NCBI GenBank assembly: GCA_017504165.1
Contig: JAFVRR010000012.1
Span: 62,001 to 126,000 of the forward strand
DNA length: 64,000 nt
Origin: Clostridia bacterium
Lineage (GTDB): Bacteria; Bacillota; Clostridia; Christensenellales; Borkfalkiaceae
Direction of reading: 5' to 3'
Made by a program: the position numbers and the translations under genes. The notes under the pieces were generated by a model, which did no database searches, was not told where the DNA came from, and was given only the letters and a program-made list of their open reading frames with translations. This document shows, piece by piece, positions 17,080 to 25,120 of the stretch. Numbering within the stretch: the first letter of the stretch is position 1; each line of letters opens with the position of its first letter.

Positions 17080-17103
17080 AAAACGGCGCATTAGCGCCGT
17101 TTT
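17080..17103. terminator. Bidirectional intrinsic terminator
   Basis: AAAACGGCGC (17080-17089) pairs with GCGCCGTTTT (17094-17103) around ATTA. It separates the convergent Cys-rich gene and arsR-type gene. Confidence 0.9.
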
Positions 17104-17115
17104 AATATTTTAACT

Positions 17116-17460
17116 TTAGTACCCTAAAAACTCTACACCCTTTAATAAAACGTCGTTAATAAGTTCGTTTTTAAGGGAATAAAATACTATTTTGCCCTGT
17201 CTTTTGTATCTTACCGCGCCCAAGTCTTTAAGTAGTCTTAACTGATGCGAAACGGTTGTTTGATTAAGGTTGAGCATAACCGAAATATCCGTAACGCACA
17301 TTTCAGAAATTGCAAGCGCCGATAAAATTCTTAGCCTTGTAATATCGGCAAAAACGTTAAAAAATCCAACTAATTCAGATAGTATATCATCAGACGGAAC
17401 GTAATCACAAATTAGCCCCTGTGTCCTTTTGTCAAGTAGTAAAACGCTTTGATTATCCAT
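17116..17460 (-). CDS. ArsR/SmtB-family transcriptional regulator
   Basis: The winged-helix core is clear: LVGFFNVFADITRLRILSAL, then EMCVTDISVMLNLNQTTVSHQLRLLKDLGAVRYKRQGKIVFYSL. The E-M-C-V-T-D sequence at helix 3 corresponds to the ELCVCD metal site of CadC/ArsR proteins with one cysteine retained. A second Cys (LICDYVP) lies in the N-terminal arm, as in CadC-type sensors. A metal or metalloid ligand is therefore plausible but not certain. At 114 residues the size is standard. A palindrome just upstream (17486-17499) fits autoregulation. Confidence 0.88.
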   Translation of the reverse strand: MDNQSVLLLDKRTQGLICDYVPSDDILSELVGFFNVFADITRLRILSALAISEMCVTDISVMLNLNQTTVSHQLRLLKDLGAVRYKRQGKIVFYSLKNELINDVLLKGVEFLGY

Positions 17461-17485
17461 AAAATCACCGCCTTTAAAACTTACT

Positions 17486-17499
17486 TAAGGTTTACCTTA
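17486..17499. promoter_or_regulatory. Palindromic operator candidate upstream of the ArsR-type gene
   Basis: TAAGGT-TT-ACCTTA is a perfect 6-2-6 inverted repeat 26 bases before the start codon. ArsR-type repressors commonly bind such a site near their own promoter. Confidence 0.5.
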
Positions 17500-17591
17500 C
17501 GATAATATCTTAATAAACGCAGGAAAATATGTCAACTTATTCATTTTTAATAATTTGTCGCATATTGTAATATAAGAAAAGTTATTGTAAA

Positions 17592-17620
17592 AAGGCTAAA
17601 CTTTAATAAAATATAGCCTT
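17592..17620 (+). promoter_or_regulatory. Inverted repeat upstream of the 50-residue ORF
   Basis: AAGGCTA (17592-17598) and TAGCCTT (17614-17620) are perfect inverted arms around 15 bases that include a TAAAAT -10 candidate. The site could be an operator or a leader hairpin just ahead of the TAGGAG ribosome binding site. Confidence 0.35.
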
Positions 17621-17632
17621 GGTAGGAGATAT

Positions 17633-17785
17633 ATGAATTTTTTAAGTAGCACTTCAATTGCCTTAATAGGACTTTTGTTCCTATTAACACTTAACCAAAC
17701 GATAAATACGACGCAACTATTACTACTACTTGCGCTTTTATCGACAACGGCGTGTCTTTGCCATAACGATACTTCAACAATTTAA
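17633..17785 (+). CDS. 50-residue membrane peptide, unknown
   Basis: The frame starts with an ATG seven bases after TAGGAG and ends at TAA 17783-17785, two bases before a terminator. Residues 9-19 and 28-37 are hydrophobic (IALIGLLFLLTL and QLLLLLALL). The C-terminus ends CLCHNDTSTI, with a CxCH cluster. I do not recognise it. The ribosome binding site, the tight terminator and the divergent arrangement with the ArsR-type gene support a real small gene, perhaps controlled by that regulator. Confidence 0.6.
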   Translation: MNFLSSTSIALIGLLFLLTLNQTINTTQLLLLLALLSTTACLCHNDTSTI

Positions 17786-17787
17786 AA

Positions 17788-17815
17788 AAATTCGTGCGGT
17801 TGCACGAATTTTTTT
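17788..17815. terminator. Bidirectional intrinsic terminator
   Basis: AAATTCGTGC (17788-17797) pairs with GCACGAATTT (17802-17811), with a T run on the plus strand and A-rich sequence on the other side. It also serves the mlpA operon on the minus strand. Confidence 0.88.
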
Positions 17816-17878
17816 ATTATGATATTTAGTAAATTTAAAGTCGTTATTTAACGGGATAATTGCAAAGTAAGTATCTCG

Positions 17879-19117
17879 TTAAATTTTAAGTGGTTTTACA
17901 TTTTTGCCCACTACTGCCGTTGACATATCGTATTTATTAAGTTCTTTCGCCATTTCTTCAATATCTTTTTTAGTAACGCTTTCAAGAGCGCTAATTCTCT
18001 CGTTAAAGTCGTAAAGTTTACCGGTCATCAAATAATATTTAGAAAAAAGTTGAACTTTGCTCGACGGTTTTTCAAGAGAAAATATCGTAGAAGATTTTAA
18101 CGAGTTTCTCACCTTTATATATTCCGCATCTGTTATTCCGTTTTTAACTAAATCGTCAATCGTTTCCATAACGGCGTTAAAGCCAACGTCCACTTTTCCG
18201 CTATTGAGCCCTGCGCAAATACTAATAACACCCGCATCTTTATATCTACTAGCGTAAGAATACACGGAATAGGCAAGCCCTAATTCTTCCCTAACCTTTC
18301 TAAAAAGCCTACTAGACATTCCACCGCCTAGAATATTTACCATCATTTCGCTTTTAATTCTATTACTGTCAACGTAAGATAACGATGGGAAATTTAAGCA
18401 AAAATGAACTTGCTCTATGTCTTTATCTTTAGATAAAAATTGCTTTTTATTAACGATATTATGCTTAGGAGTTTTTGCTTTTCTACCAACCCTAATTACA
18501 GGTAAAACGTACTTTTCGATAAGGTTTTCGCACTCTTTAACGGTAACGTTGCCCGCAAAAGTTACAACGATATTTTCCGCAACGTAATAGTCGTTTAAAT
18601 AGTCTAAAATATCATTTTTAGTAAAAGACGCAACGTTTTCGCTACTGCCTAAAATAGTTCTACCATAGCCGTCGTTGCCAAAGTATGCAAGCGCGGATAA
18701 ATCGGCGCAAACGTCGTCGGGCGAGTCTTCACTCATATTGATTTCTTCAATAATAACGTCCTTTTCCTTTTTCGCCTCGTTATCGTCGTAAACGGAAGTA
18801 AAAACCATTTCGCTCATAAGCGAAAATACTCTTTCCAAACTATCTTTGATAGTTTGAGCGTAGTAGCAAGTTGACTCCATCGACGTATAGGCGTTAAAAT
18901 TAGCGCCGTTAGTATCCATTATTTCAGAAATATCGTAAAAAGTGTACTTTTCAGTACCCTTAAAATTCATATGTTCAATATAGTGCGAAATGCCGTTATT
19001 TTTATCAGTTTCATTAATAGCGCCCGTGCCTACCATTATTGCAAACGAGCAAGATAGCGCGCCACCTTCGCTTACTATTAAAGTTAATCCGTTATCGTAT
19101 TTTTTAATCGTGTCCAT
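17879..19117 (-). CDS. mlpA: M16-family zinc peptidase (MlpA/YmxG type)
   Basis: The inverted zinc motif HxxEH occurs as ISHYIEHMNFKGTEKY near residue 47, and the downstream Glu ligand lies in EEINMSEDSPDD. The C-terminal half keeps LGGGMSSRLFRKVREELGLAYSVYS, a family hallmark. At 412 residues it is the single-chain, two-repeat form found in Bacillus beside ylxY. Substrates are usually short peptides or processing intermediates. It closes the rho-mtnN operon and ends before a bidirectional terminator. Confidence 0.92.
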   Translation of the reverse strand: MDTIKKYDNGLTLIVSEGGALSCSFAIMVGTGAINETDKNNGISHYIEHMNFKGTEKYTFYDISEIMDTNGANFNAYTSMESTCYYAQTIKDSLERVFSLMSEMVFTSVYDDNEAKKEKDVIIEEINMSEDSPDDVCADLSALAYFGNDGYGRTILGSSENVASFTKNDILDYLNDYYVAENIVVTFAGNVTVKECENLIEKYVLPVIRVGRKAKTPKHNIVNKKQFLSKDKDIEQVHFCLNFPSLSYVDSNRIKSEMMVNILGGGMSSRLFRKVREELGLAYSVYSYASRYKDAGVISICAGLNSGKVDVGFNAVMETIDDLVKNGITDAEYIKVRNSLKSSTIFSLEKPSSKVQLFSKYYLMTGKLYDFNERISALESVTKKDIEEMAKELNKYDMSTAVVGKNVKPLKI

Positions 19118-19138
19118 AATTATATTCTTTTTATTTTT

Positions 19139-19852
19139 TTAAATTTTATTATTTAAACAGTCTGAAACCGTTACTAAAGTATACCCCTTTTCATTGATAA
19201 TATCAATAATTTTACCAAGAGCATTTAAAGCATGAGTTTTGGGGTGCATTAAAATAAAATCACCGCTTTTTATATTTTTAGTTGCCCTACTTATTATTAA
19301 ATTTTCATCACTATCACGCCAGTCTATAGTATCTTTAGACCACATTATCGTCTTGTAATTTAAACCTTTAGAAACTTTAAGCGTAGTTTTAGAAAAAGAG
19401 CCGGACGGCGGTGCGAAAAGTTCCATTTTATACCCCGTCATAGAATATACTATTTTATGGCAACTATCAATCTCTAAACAATTTTCTTTTTCGCTAAGTT
19501 TTTTATGGTCTTTATGAAAATAACCGTGGTTTCCAAGTTCGTGACCTTGCGATATAATTTTAAGTAAAGTGCTTTTATTATCGTCTGCCCAACAACCGCC
19601 AACGAAAAAGGTTGCCTTTGCCTTTTTGCTTTCAAGTACGTCTAGCATTTTTTCAACGACTTCGGTATTTTCGTAAACGTTTATCATAATAGCAACAAGA
19701 TTATTATCTCTACTGCCGTTATATATTGCGTTATAACTATCGCTATTAGATATCGCAATACTTTTCGCGGGCAAAAAGCCAACTAATCCAATAATTATTA
19801 GTACTAAACAAATAATAAAGTTTGATAATATTTTTACTTTTTTATAATTCAA
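19139..19852 (-). CDS. ylxY: Polysaccharide deacetylase-family protein, YlxY type
   Basis: An N-terminal membrane anchor (ILSNFIICLVLIIIGLVGFL) is followed by a NodB-homology domain: KAKATFFVGGCWADDN, then HELGNHGYFHKDHKKLS, APPSGSFSKTTL, IMWSKDTIDWRD and GDFILMHPK. The first NodB motif, normally TFDDG with catalytic Asp residues, reads IMINVYENT here. YlxY proteins generally deviate at this motif, so classical deacetylase activity is doubtful. A TTG at 19852 is preferred because AGAGGTG lies six bases upstream; a GTG at 19861 is possible. The ylxY-mlpA pair matches Bacillus. Confidence 0.85.
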   Translation of the reverse strand: MNYKKVKILSNFIICLVLIIIGLVGFLPAKSIAISNSDSYNAIYNGSRDNNLVAIMINVYENTEVVEKMLDVLESKKAKATFFVGGCWADDNKSTLLKIISQGHELGNHGYFHKDHKKLSEKENCLEIDSCHKIVYSMTGYKMELFAPPSGSFSKTTLKVSKGLNYKTIMWSKDTIDWRDSDENLIISRATKNIKSGDFILMHPKTHALNALGKIIDIINEKGYTLVTVSDCLNNKI

Positions 19853-19907
19853 AATTAACACCTCTTAAATAATATTATATTATTTAGAAGTGCTAAAAAT
19901 GAAAGTT

Positions 19908-20429
19908 TTATTTTACCGTAATTTTATTTTTTGTTAAAAGTGAAATTAAATTTGCGCGGTTACCTTCTACGAAATCGTCGTTATAAATAAAGTACATATC
20001 TCCGTTTGTAAAATAAATGCCAATACCTTCTTTATTTAATTTGGCGTAGTCAATATGCTTATACATTAAAGTATCTATTTGAGTTGCCCCATCTCTAGTA
20101 ACGCTAATTTCCGCGCGTTTTTCCTTAAACTCGTAAATAATTTCAACAGGGCCGTTTTGAACGCCCATATCTTCCACCGCTTTTTTAACGGAATTTTTAT
20201 TAGTTTTAATGCCTGCTACAATTGGATAAACTGCAAACGCCGTTGCCGCAATACCAACTATTAAAGAAAACCAATTGTAATCGTCTAAGAAAAAGGAAAC
20301 AATATTGACAATACCCATAATAAGTAAAATTATCGACAATATAAGCGAATGCCAAATAGTTTTCTTTTGCATTGCCTTTGCCATATTTTCAATCTTTTCT
20401 CTATCGTAATAACTTCTTGCCTTAATCAT
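19908..20429 (-). CDS. Two-helix membrane protein with YcxB-like C-terminal domain
   Basis: Two hydrophobic segments lie near residues 28-48 and 55-73. The C-terminal half (PVEIIYEFKEKRAEISVTRDGATQIDTLMYKHIDYAKLNKEGIGIYF) resembles the YcxB-like PH-fold domain: a polar strand, an interrupted helix, then an ending where SLLTK replaces the usual LRK-type end. Function of that family is unknown. It has AAAGGAT before its ATG and lies four bases after mtnN in the rho operon. Confidence 0.6.
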   Translation of the reverse strand: MIKARSYYDREKIENMAKAMQKKTIWHSLILSIILLIMGIVNIVSFFLDDYNWFSLIVGIAATAFAVYPIVAGIKTNKNSVKKAVEDMGVQNGPVEIIYEFKEKRAEISVTRDGATQIDTLMYKHIDYAKLNKEGIGIYFTNGDMYFIYNDDFVEGNRANLISLLTKNKITVK

Positions 20430-20433
20430 AATT

Positions 20434-21126
20434 TTAAATCCTTTCTATAATGTTTTTCAAAGTATCAAGATATGCTTCGCTAGCCTTGTTTACCCTACGG
20501 GTAAATTCTTCCGCTCCGCCCTTGCCGTCAGACACCGCTTTAATAATAAGAGCGGGTACGTTTGCCGTAAGCGAAGTTAATAAAACCGCCGCGCATTCCA
20601 TATCGCAAACGTCTGCATTAAACTCTTTAACAAGGTTTTCTTTAATAACTTCATCGGCAACGAACTTGTCCGCCGACGCACAAATAGCAGGTTTAATTTC
20701 GCTATTTAATGAAAGTACAAAATCAACCAAACTTTCGTTAGTTTTAATAACTACGTCGTAATTAGGATATTGCCCAACTTTCGTGCCGTCAATTTTAGAA
20801 AGGTCGAAATCGTAGTGCACAACACCGCTTACGACAACCGTTTCGTAAACGGAAATATCCTCTTTTAAACTACCGCAAACGCCAAAGTTCAAAATTAAAT
20901 CGCACTTAAATAAACTAATTAAAATCTCCGTGGCGGCGGAAGCGTAAATTTCGCCTATTCCACTTTTAATAAGGTAGATTTTTTTGCCGTTAATTCTACA
21001 TTTAAAAACGGTATATCCACCAACGCTAATTTCTTTAATCCCCTTGCCAAACTTTTCAAAAAAAGGTTTAACTTCCTTTTCCATTGCAACTACCATACCG
21101 ATAGTTTTAAATTTTTTCTTAAGCAT
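20434..21126 (-). CDS. mtnN: 5-prime-methylthioadenosine / S-adenosylhomocysteine nucleosidase
   Basis: The enzyme cleaves MTA and SAH to adenine and the thioribose, supporting methyl-cycle recycling. Motifs of the nucleoside phosphorylase fold are IGMVVAMEKEVKPFFEK, LILNFGVCGSL, the substrate-binding NADVCDMECAAVLL and KAVSDGKGGAEEF with the catalytic Asp. At 230 residues it has family length. AAAGGGG precedes the ATG, and it follows rho by 12 bases. Confidence 0.9.
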   Translation of the reverse strand: MLKKKFKTIGMVVAMEKEVKPFFEKFGKGIKEISVGGYTVFKCRINGKKIYLIKSGIGEIYASAATEILISLFKCDLILNFGVCGSLKEDISVYETVVVSGVVHYDFDLSKIDGTKVGQYPNYDVVIKTNESLVDFVLSLNSEIKPAICASADKFVADEVIKENLVKEFNADVCDMECAAVLLTSLTANVPALIIKAVSDGKGGAEEFTRRVNKASEAYLDTLKNIIERI

Positions 21127-21138
21127 AATAAAACCCCT

Positions 21139-22542
21139 TTAATCAGTTAAAAGTTTACACCAAGCAGGCGCTTTTTCAGTAAATTCTTCGTTAGTTTTAG
21201 TGCGCTTTAACATATCAATAAGATTTTGAAGAGCGTTAGGGTCTTTATCTAAATACCTTCTAACCGCATAACTAGCGTCAAGTTCTTTTTCCGTAAGTAA
21301 AAGATCATCTCTTCTAGTGCCCGATTTATAAAGGTCGATAGCAGGGAAAATTCTCCTTTCCGACATTTGGCGGGATAAAATTATTTCCATATTACCAGTA
21401 CCCTTAAATTCTTCGTATATAACATCGTCCATTTTAGAGCCCGTTTCAATTAGCGCCGTTGATAAAATAGTTAAACTACCGCCGTTTTCTATATTTCTCG
21501 CCGCTCCGAAGAACTTTTTAGGCGCTTGAAGAGCAAGCGGATCGATACCGCCCGACAACGTTTTACCGCTAGACGGTACTAATGCGTTATACGCCCTCGT
21601 AAGTTTAGTTATAGAATCAAGTAAAATTACAACGTCTTCACCCGATTCTACAAGCCTTTTCGCTCTATTTAAAACTAGTTCCGCCGCCCTGACGTGATGG
21701 TCGGGCGTTTCGTCGAAAGTGGAGTAAATTACTTCGCTATTAACCGAGCGTTTAAAGTCTGTTACTTCTTCAGGTCTCTCGTCGATAAGTAGAATTATAA
21801 GTTTAATATCTTTGTGTTTTTCTTCAATAGAGTTCGCTATCTTTTTAAGTAAAGTAGTCTTACCCGCTTTAGGTGGAGCAACGATTAATCCCCTTTGACC
21901 TTTACCTATTGGAGAAAGAAGATCAATCGCCCTAATCGATATATCTCCGTTGCCTTCTATTTCAAGTGAAATTTTCTCGTCGGGATAGCAAGGCGTCAAA
22001 TCGTCGAAATAAGGCCTTTTAAAGTTAACGTCATAATCCTTTCCGTTAAGTTTTAATAAAGTTTTAAGAGATGGCGAACTGTTATCGTGTTGTCTTTCAG
22101 CGTAACCCTCAACAAAGTCGCCACGTCTTAAACGGTAATATTTTATTGCGTTTTTAGATACGTAAATATCAGTCGCCAAGTTGGCTTCGTAATTTTCACC
22201 GCGCAAGAAAGCATACCCTTGTTCGTGAAATTCCATTACGCCAGATACTAAAGTATCTGAAGAAATTCTAAGCACGGGATTAGGGTTTTCTTCTTCATCT
22301 TCGTTAACTTGAATATCGCAAGTAGGCTCTTTCGTGTAATTATTCTCGCTTTTAGCGTTCTTTTCCTTTCTAGATTTTCTACCTAAATTATTTTTATCAG
22401 GTTTGATTTTACCCATTTGTAGTAGCAGAATATTTTCTATTAAAGGCTGTTTCTTTAAAGTTCTAGGCGTACCGCCTAAAGAGCGCATTATGTCGCGCAA
22501 TTCTTCTACACCACGACTATTTAAGTATTCTCTAATATACAT
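21139..22542 (-). CDS. rho: Transcription termination factor Rho
   Basis: Rho is the hexameric RNA helicase that ends transcription. The N-terminal helical domain is followed by a short charged linker (about 50-85), then the RNA-binding cold-shock domain ([18 protein letters not shown]). The ATPase follows: [20 protein letters not shown] near 225, the catalytic [15 protein letters not shown] and [15 protein letters not shown]. All key motifs are intact in 467 residues. Its ATG follows GGAGGG and abuts the stop of the upstream hydrolase gene. Confidence 0.97.
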   Translation of the reverse strand: MYIREYLNSRGVEELRDIMRSLGGTPRTLKKQPLIENILLLQMGKIKPDKNNLGRKSRKEKNAKSENNYTKEPTCDIQVNEDEEENPNPVLRISSDTLVSGVMEFHEQGYAFLRGENYEANLATDIYVSKNAIKYYRLRRGDFVEGYAERQHDNSSPSLKTLLKLNGKDYDVNFKRPYFDDLTPCYPDEKISLEIEGNGDISIRAIDLLSPIGKGQRGLIVAPPKAGKTTLLKKIANSIEEKHKDIKLIILLIDERPEEVTDFKRSVNSEVIYSTFDETPDHHVRAAELVLNRAKRLVESGEDVVILLDSITKLTRAYNALVPSSGKTLSGGIDPLALQAPKKFFGAARNIENGGSLTILSTALIETGSKMDDVIYEEFKGTGNMEIILSRQMSERRIFPAIDLYKSGTRRDDLLLTEKELDASYAVRRYLDKDPNALQNLIDMLKRTKTNEEFTEKAPAWCKLLTD

Positions 22543-23142
22543 TTAACCCTCCGTTTTCGGCGTTAACACTAAAACGCCTAAATCATTATTATAATTATAT
22601 GGCACGTCCACCTTTTTATAACCGCTAAACAAACTTAAAAAATATTTCTCGTCTGATATATCTACGGTGGAATTTTTTATTTTGTAATGCATTGGCACTA
22701 TAGTTTTTGGCGAAATTTTGTCAACGTAATACTTTGCCGTTTTACTATCTATAGTGTACTTTCCACCTATTGGAATAAGCAAAATATGGGCGCCCTTTAA
22801 CGCGCTAATAATACCCGCGTTATCACTTTCGCCGTAGTCGCCCATAAAGGCGATTTTATACCCGTCTAAAGTAAACAGTAAAATATTATTTTCTCCGCGA
22901 AGCGCGCCTTTACTATCGTCGTGATAACTTTTAATAATTTTAAAATATTCATTTTCTTTAACTTCTTTTGCTCCCTCAACTATCGCGTAGTTGTTATGGT
23001 CGTAATGATTATGCGAGCAAAAGACGTAATCGGCTTTAATTTTAGGGATTTTTAAACCTATATCGCCGTAAGGGTCTAAACAAATAGAATAGCCTTTCCC
23101 TTTAAACAAAAAACAAGAATGCCCGTAGTATATAATTTCCAT
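22543..23142 (-). CDS. Metallo-beta-lactamase-fold metal-dependent hydrolase
   Basis: The protein (199 residues) has the metal motif VFCSHNHYDHNNY (HxHxDH type) and later AFMGDYGESDNAG and TIVPMHYKIKNS, which provide the remaining ligands. It resembles the UPF0173/YtkL type of small cytosolic MBL proteins, whose substrates are poorly known. It lies between a DUF1934 gene and rho with three and zero bases spacing, so it is cotranscribed with rho. No strong ribosome binding site is visible; coupling is likely. Confidence 0.85.
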   Translation of the reverse strand: MEIIYYGHSCFLFKGKGYSICLDPYGDIGLKIPKIKADYVFCSHNHYDHNNYAIVEGAKEVKENEYFKIIKSYHDDSKGALRGENNILLFTLDGYKIAFMGDYGESDNAGIISALKGAHILLIPIGGKYTIDSKTAKYYVDKISPKTIVPMHYKIKNSTVDISDEKYFLSLFSGYKKVDVPYNYNNDLGVLVLTPKTEG

Positions 23143-23145
23143 AAA

Positions 23146-23550
23146 CTAAAACTTTGCCGTCAAGTAAATTTTAGTCGACGACTTTTCCCCTCCTGAAATT
23201 AGTAAATAATGAGCGTACACTTCAATTTGGTTATTTTTAATAGTAAACTTAACTTCTTTAGTATCGCACAAATAATCTACCGAAAATGCCCCATAATTTA
23301 AAGATAAAGGTGTCTTTTCTCCCTTTTTTAGTTCTAGCGTATACGAATACGCCCCCTTTTTTACTATACGCAAAGAGTTATCGGTTAAAAGGGAAAAGGC
23401 GGTTTGCACCCCTTCTCCTTCGTAAATTTCATCGTAAGAAATTCTTGTTAAATTATTAGATTGTTGTAAAATTCCTTGGTAGTTTTGATTTTGGCAACTG
23501 CCGTTTGAAATGATTTTAATGAAAATTTCAGTTTGAATATTTTTAAACAT
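23146..23550 (-). CDS. DUF1934 (YwiB-like) beta-barrel protein
   Basis: At 134 residues, with alternating hydrophobic strands (ISYDEIYEGEGVQTAFSLLTDNSLRIVKKGAYSYTLELKKGEKTPLSLNYG), it fits the DUF1934/YwiB calycin-like family, whose role is unknown. It is the first gene of the rho operon. The ATG at 23550 lies seven bases after a TATAAT box, so the mRNA is predicted to be leaderless, and no Shine-Dalgarno can fit. Confidence 0.7.
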   Translation of the reverse strand: MFKNIQTEIFIKIISNGSCQNQNYQGILQQSNNLTRISYDEIYEGEGVQTAFSLLTDNSLRIVKKGAYSYTLELKKGEKTPLSLNYGAFSVDYLCDTKEVKFTIKNNQIEVYAHYLLISGGEKSSTKIYLTAKF

Positions 23551-23557
23551 TAAAGTA

Positions 23558-23586
23558 ATTATATATAATTATTTTAAAAAAGTCAA
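23558..23586 (-). promoter_or_regulatory. Promoter of the DUF1934-rho operon, leaderless
   Basis: TTGACT (23586-23581) and TATAAT (23563-23558) are 17 bases apart on the minus strand. Seven bases separate the -10 box from the ATG at 23550, which places transcription start at the start codon. Confidence 0.7.
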
Positions 23587-23589
23587 TAT

Positions 23590-25119
23590 TTATAAGTATT
23601 TTTCTACTATTTTTAACGCAACGCGCTTTCCGTCCGCGCCAGCGCTAGTTATTCCGCCCGCATATCCGCAACCTTCTCCGCAAGGATATAAGTTACTAAC
23701 CGACACACTAGCAAGATCTTCGCCCCTAGTAATTCTAACAGGCGAAGAAGTCCTAGTCTCAACGGCGGTAAGCACTCCACCGTTATCGTCAAAACCCTTT
23801 AACCTTTTACCCATATCGATAATGCCGTATCTAAGAGCGTTTTCTATATCTTTAGGAAGTAGCCCTACTAAATTAGATTTTTTAACGCCAATTTCATAAG
23901 AAGGGATAACTTTTTCAAAACCTAAAGTACTTTCCCCTTTTATAAAATCTTTAATTAGTTGTACGGGGGCAGAATAATCTCCACCACCTAAAATAAAGGC
24001 GTTTTTCTCTAAAGTGCGTTGAAATTCAACACCGCCGAGCGCCCCTTTATAAAAGTCGCTAGTCTTTGCTTGAACGATTACTGCCGAGTTAGAGTTTACG
24101 GCGTTTCTAGCGTAATTACTCATACCGTTAACGACGACGGTATCTCTCTCCGACGACGACGGCATTACGTAACCGCCTGGGCACATACAAAAGGTAAACA
24201 CGCCCCTATTATTATACGATGAAGTAAGTTTATAATCGGCAGTCGGCATATAAGGTAACTTTGCGTATTTTTCGCCGTATTGCGCTAAATTTATATCCGC
24301 AGTTAAATGCTCTATTCTAAACCCAACGGCAAAGTCTTTAGGTTCTATAAATATATTCTTACTCTCTATAAGAGAGTAAACGTCCCTTGCGCTATGCCCT
24401 ACCGCTAAAACCACGTCGTCGAATACTTCAGTTTGACCGTTGTAGGTAACGCTTGTTATTTTGCCGTTTTTTACACAAAAATCGGTAAGGCGCGTAGAGA
24501 ATAAAACCTCTCCGCCAAGCCTTATAATTTCTTCCCTAATATTTTTAACAACCGCCTTTAAATTATCGCTACCAATATGCGGTTTATTTAAATATTCTAT
24601 CTCTTTAGGCGCACCGAATTTAACAAAGTCTAAAATAACTTCTTTAGATAAACCGCCACCTATTTGAGTGTTTAACTTTCCGTCCGAAAAAGCGCCTGCG
24701 CCACCTTCGCCGAATTGTATATTGCTATTTTCGTCAAGTACTTTATTTTTAATAAAATCATCAACCGATTTTACTCTTTCTTCAACTTTTTTACCCCTTT
24801 CGATTAAAGTAACCGATAAACCGTACCTTAAAAGTTCTAAAGCGCAAAATAAACCTGCAGGACCTGCGCCAACAACTAAAATTCTACCCTTACTAGATAC
24901 CTTTTTATACTCTTTTTTAGGTAAAGTATAAGGCTTGTCGTCAAGTTCTACTGAAACGCTATAAAAAATATTAGACTTGTCCCTTGCGTCTAAAGATTTT
25001 TTAACGATTTTAAAATATTTAATTTTAGAAGGTTTAAGCCCCGCCTTTTTACACGCCAAGTTTAATATATCTTCGCTAGAGCCGTCAACCTTAACCTTTA
25101 TATTAGATATTCTTTTCAT
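23590..25119 (-). CDS. FAD-dependent oxidoreductase, COG2509 type
   Basis: An N-terminal domain (about 1-80) precedes the dinucleotide-binding motif ILVVGAGPAGLFCALELLRYGLSVTLIERG. The second half has FDDVVLAVGHSARDVYSL, FAVGFRIEHL and the FAD-closing YPCGEGCGYAGGITSAGADGKRVAL. This is the large family of uncharacterised FAD-dependent dehydrogenases. The open frame continues to 25197, but I choose the ATG at 25119, one base after the stop of the upstream flavoprotein, giving about 509 residues. The substrate is unknown. Confidence 0.85.
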   Translation of the reverse strand: MKRISNIKVKVDGSSEDILNLACKKAGLKPSKIKYFKIVKKSLDARDKSNIFYSVSVELDDKPYTLPKKEYKKVSSKGRILVVGAGPAGLFCALELLRYGLSVTLIERGKKVEERVKSVDDFIKNKVLDENSNIQFGEGGAGAFSDGKLNTQIGGGLSKEVILDFVKFGAPKEIEYLNKPHIGSDNLKAVVKNIREEIIRLGGEVLFSTRLTDFCVKNGKITSVTYNGQTEVFDDVVLAVGHSARDVYSLIESKNIFIEPKDFAVGFRIEHLTADINLAQYGEKYAKLPYMPTADYKLTSSYNNRGVFTFCMCPGGYVMPSSSERDTVVVNGMSNYARNAVNSNSAVIVQAKTSDFYKGALGGVEFQRTLEKNAFILGGGDYSAPVQLIKDFIKGESTLGFEKVIPSYEIGVKKSNLVGLLPKDIENALRYGIIDMGKRLKGFDDNGGVLTAVETRTSSPVRITRGEDLASVSVSNLYPCGEGCGYAGGITSAGADGKRVALKIVEKYL

Positions 25120-25120
25120 A

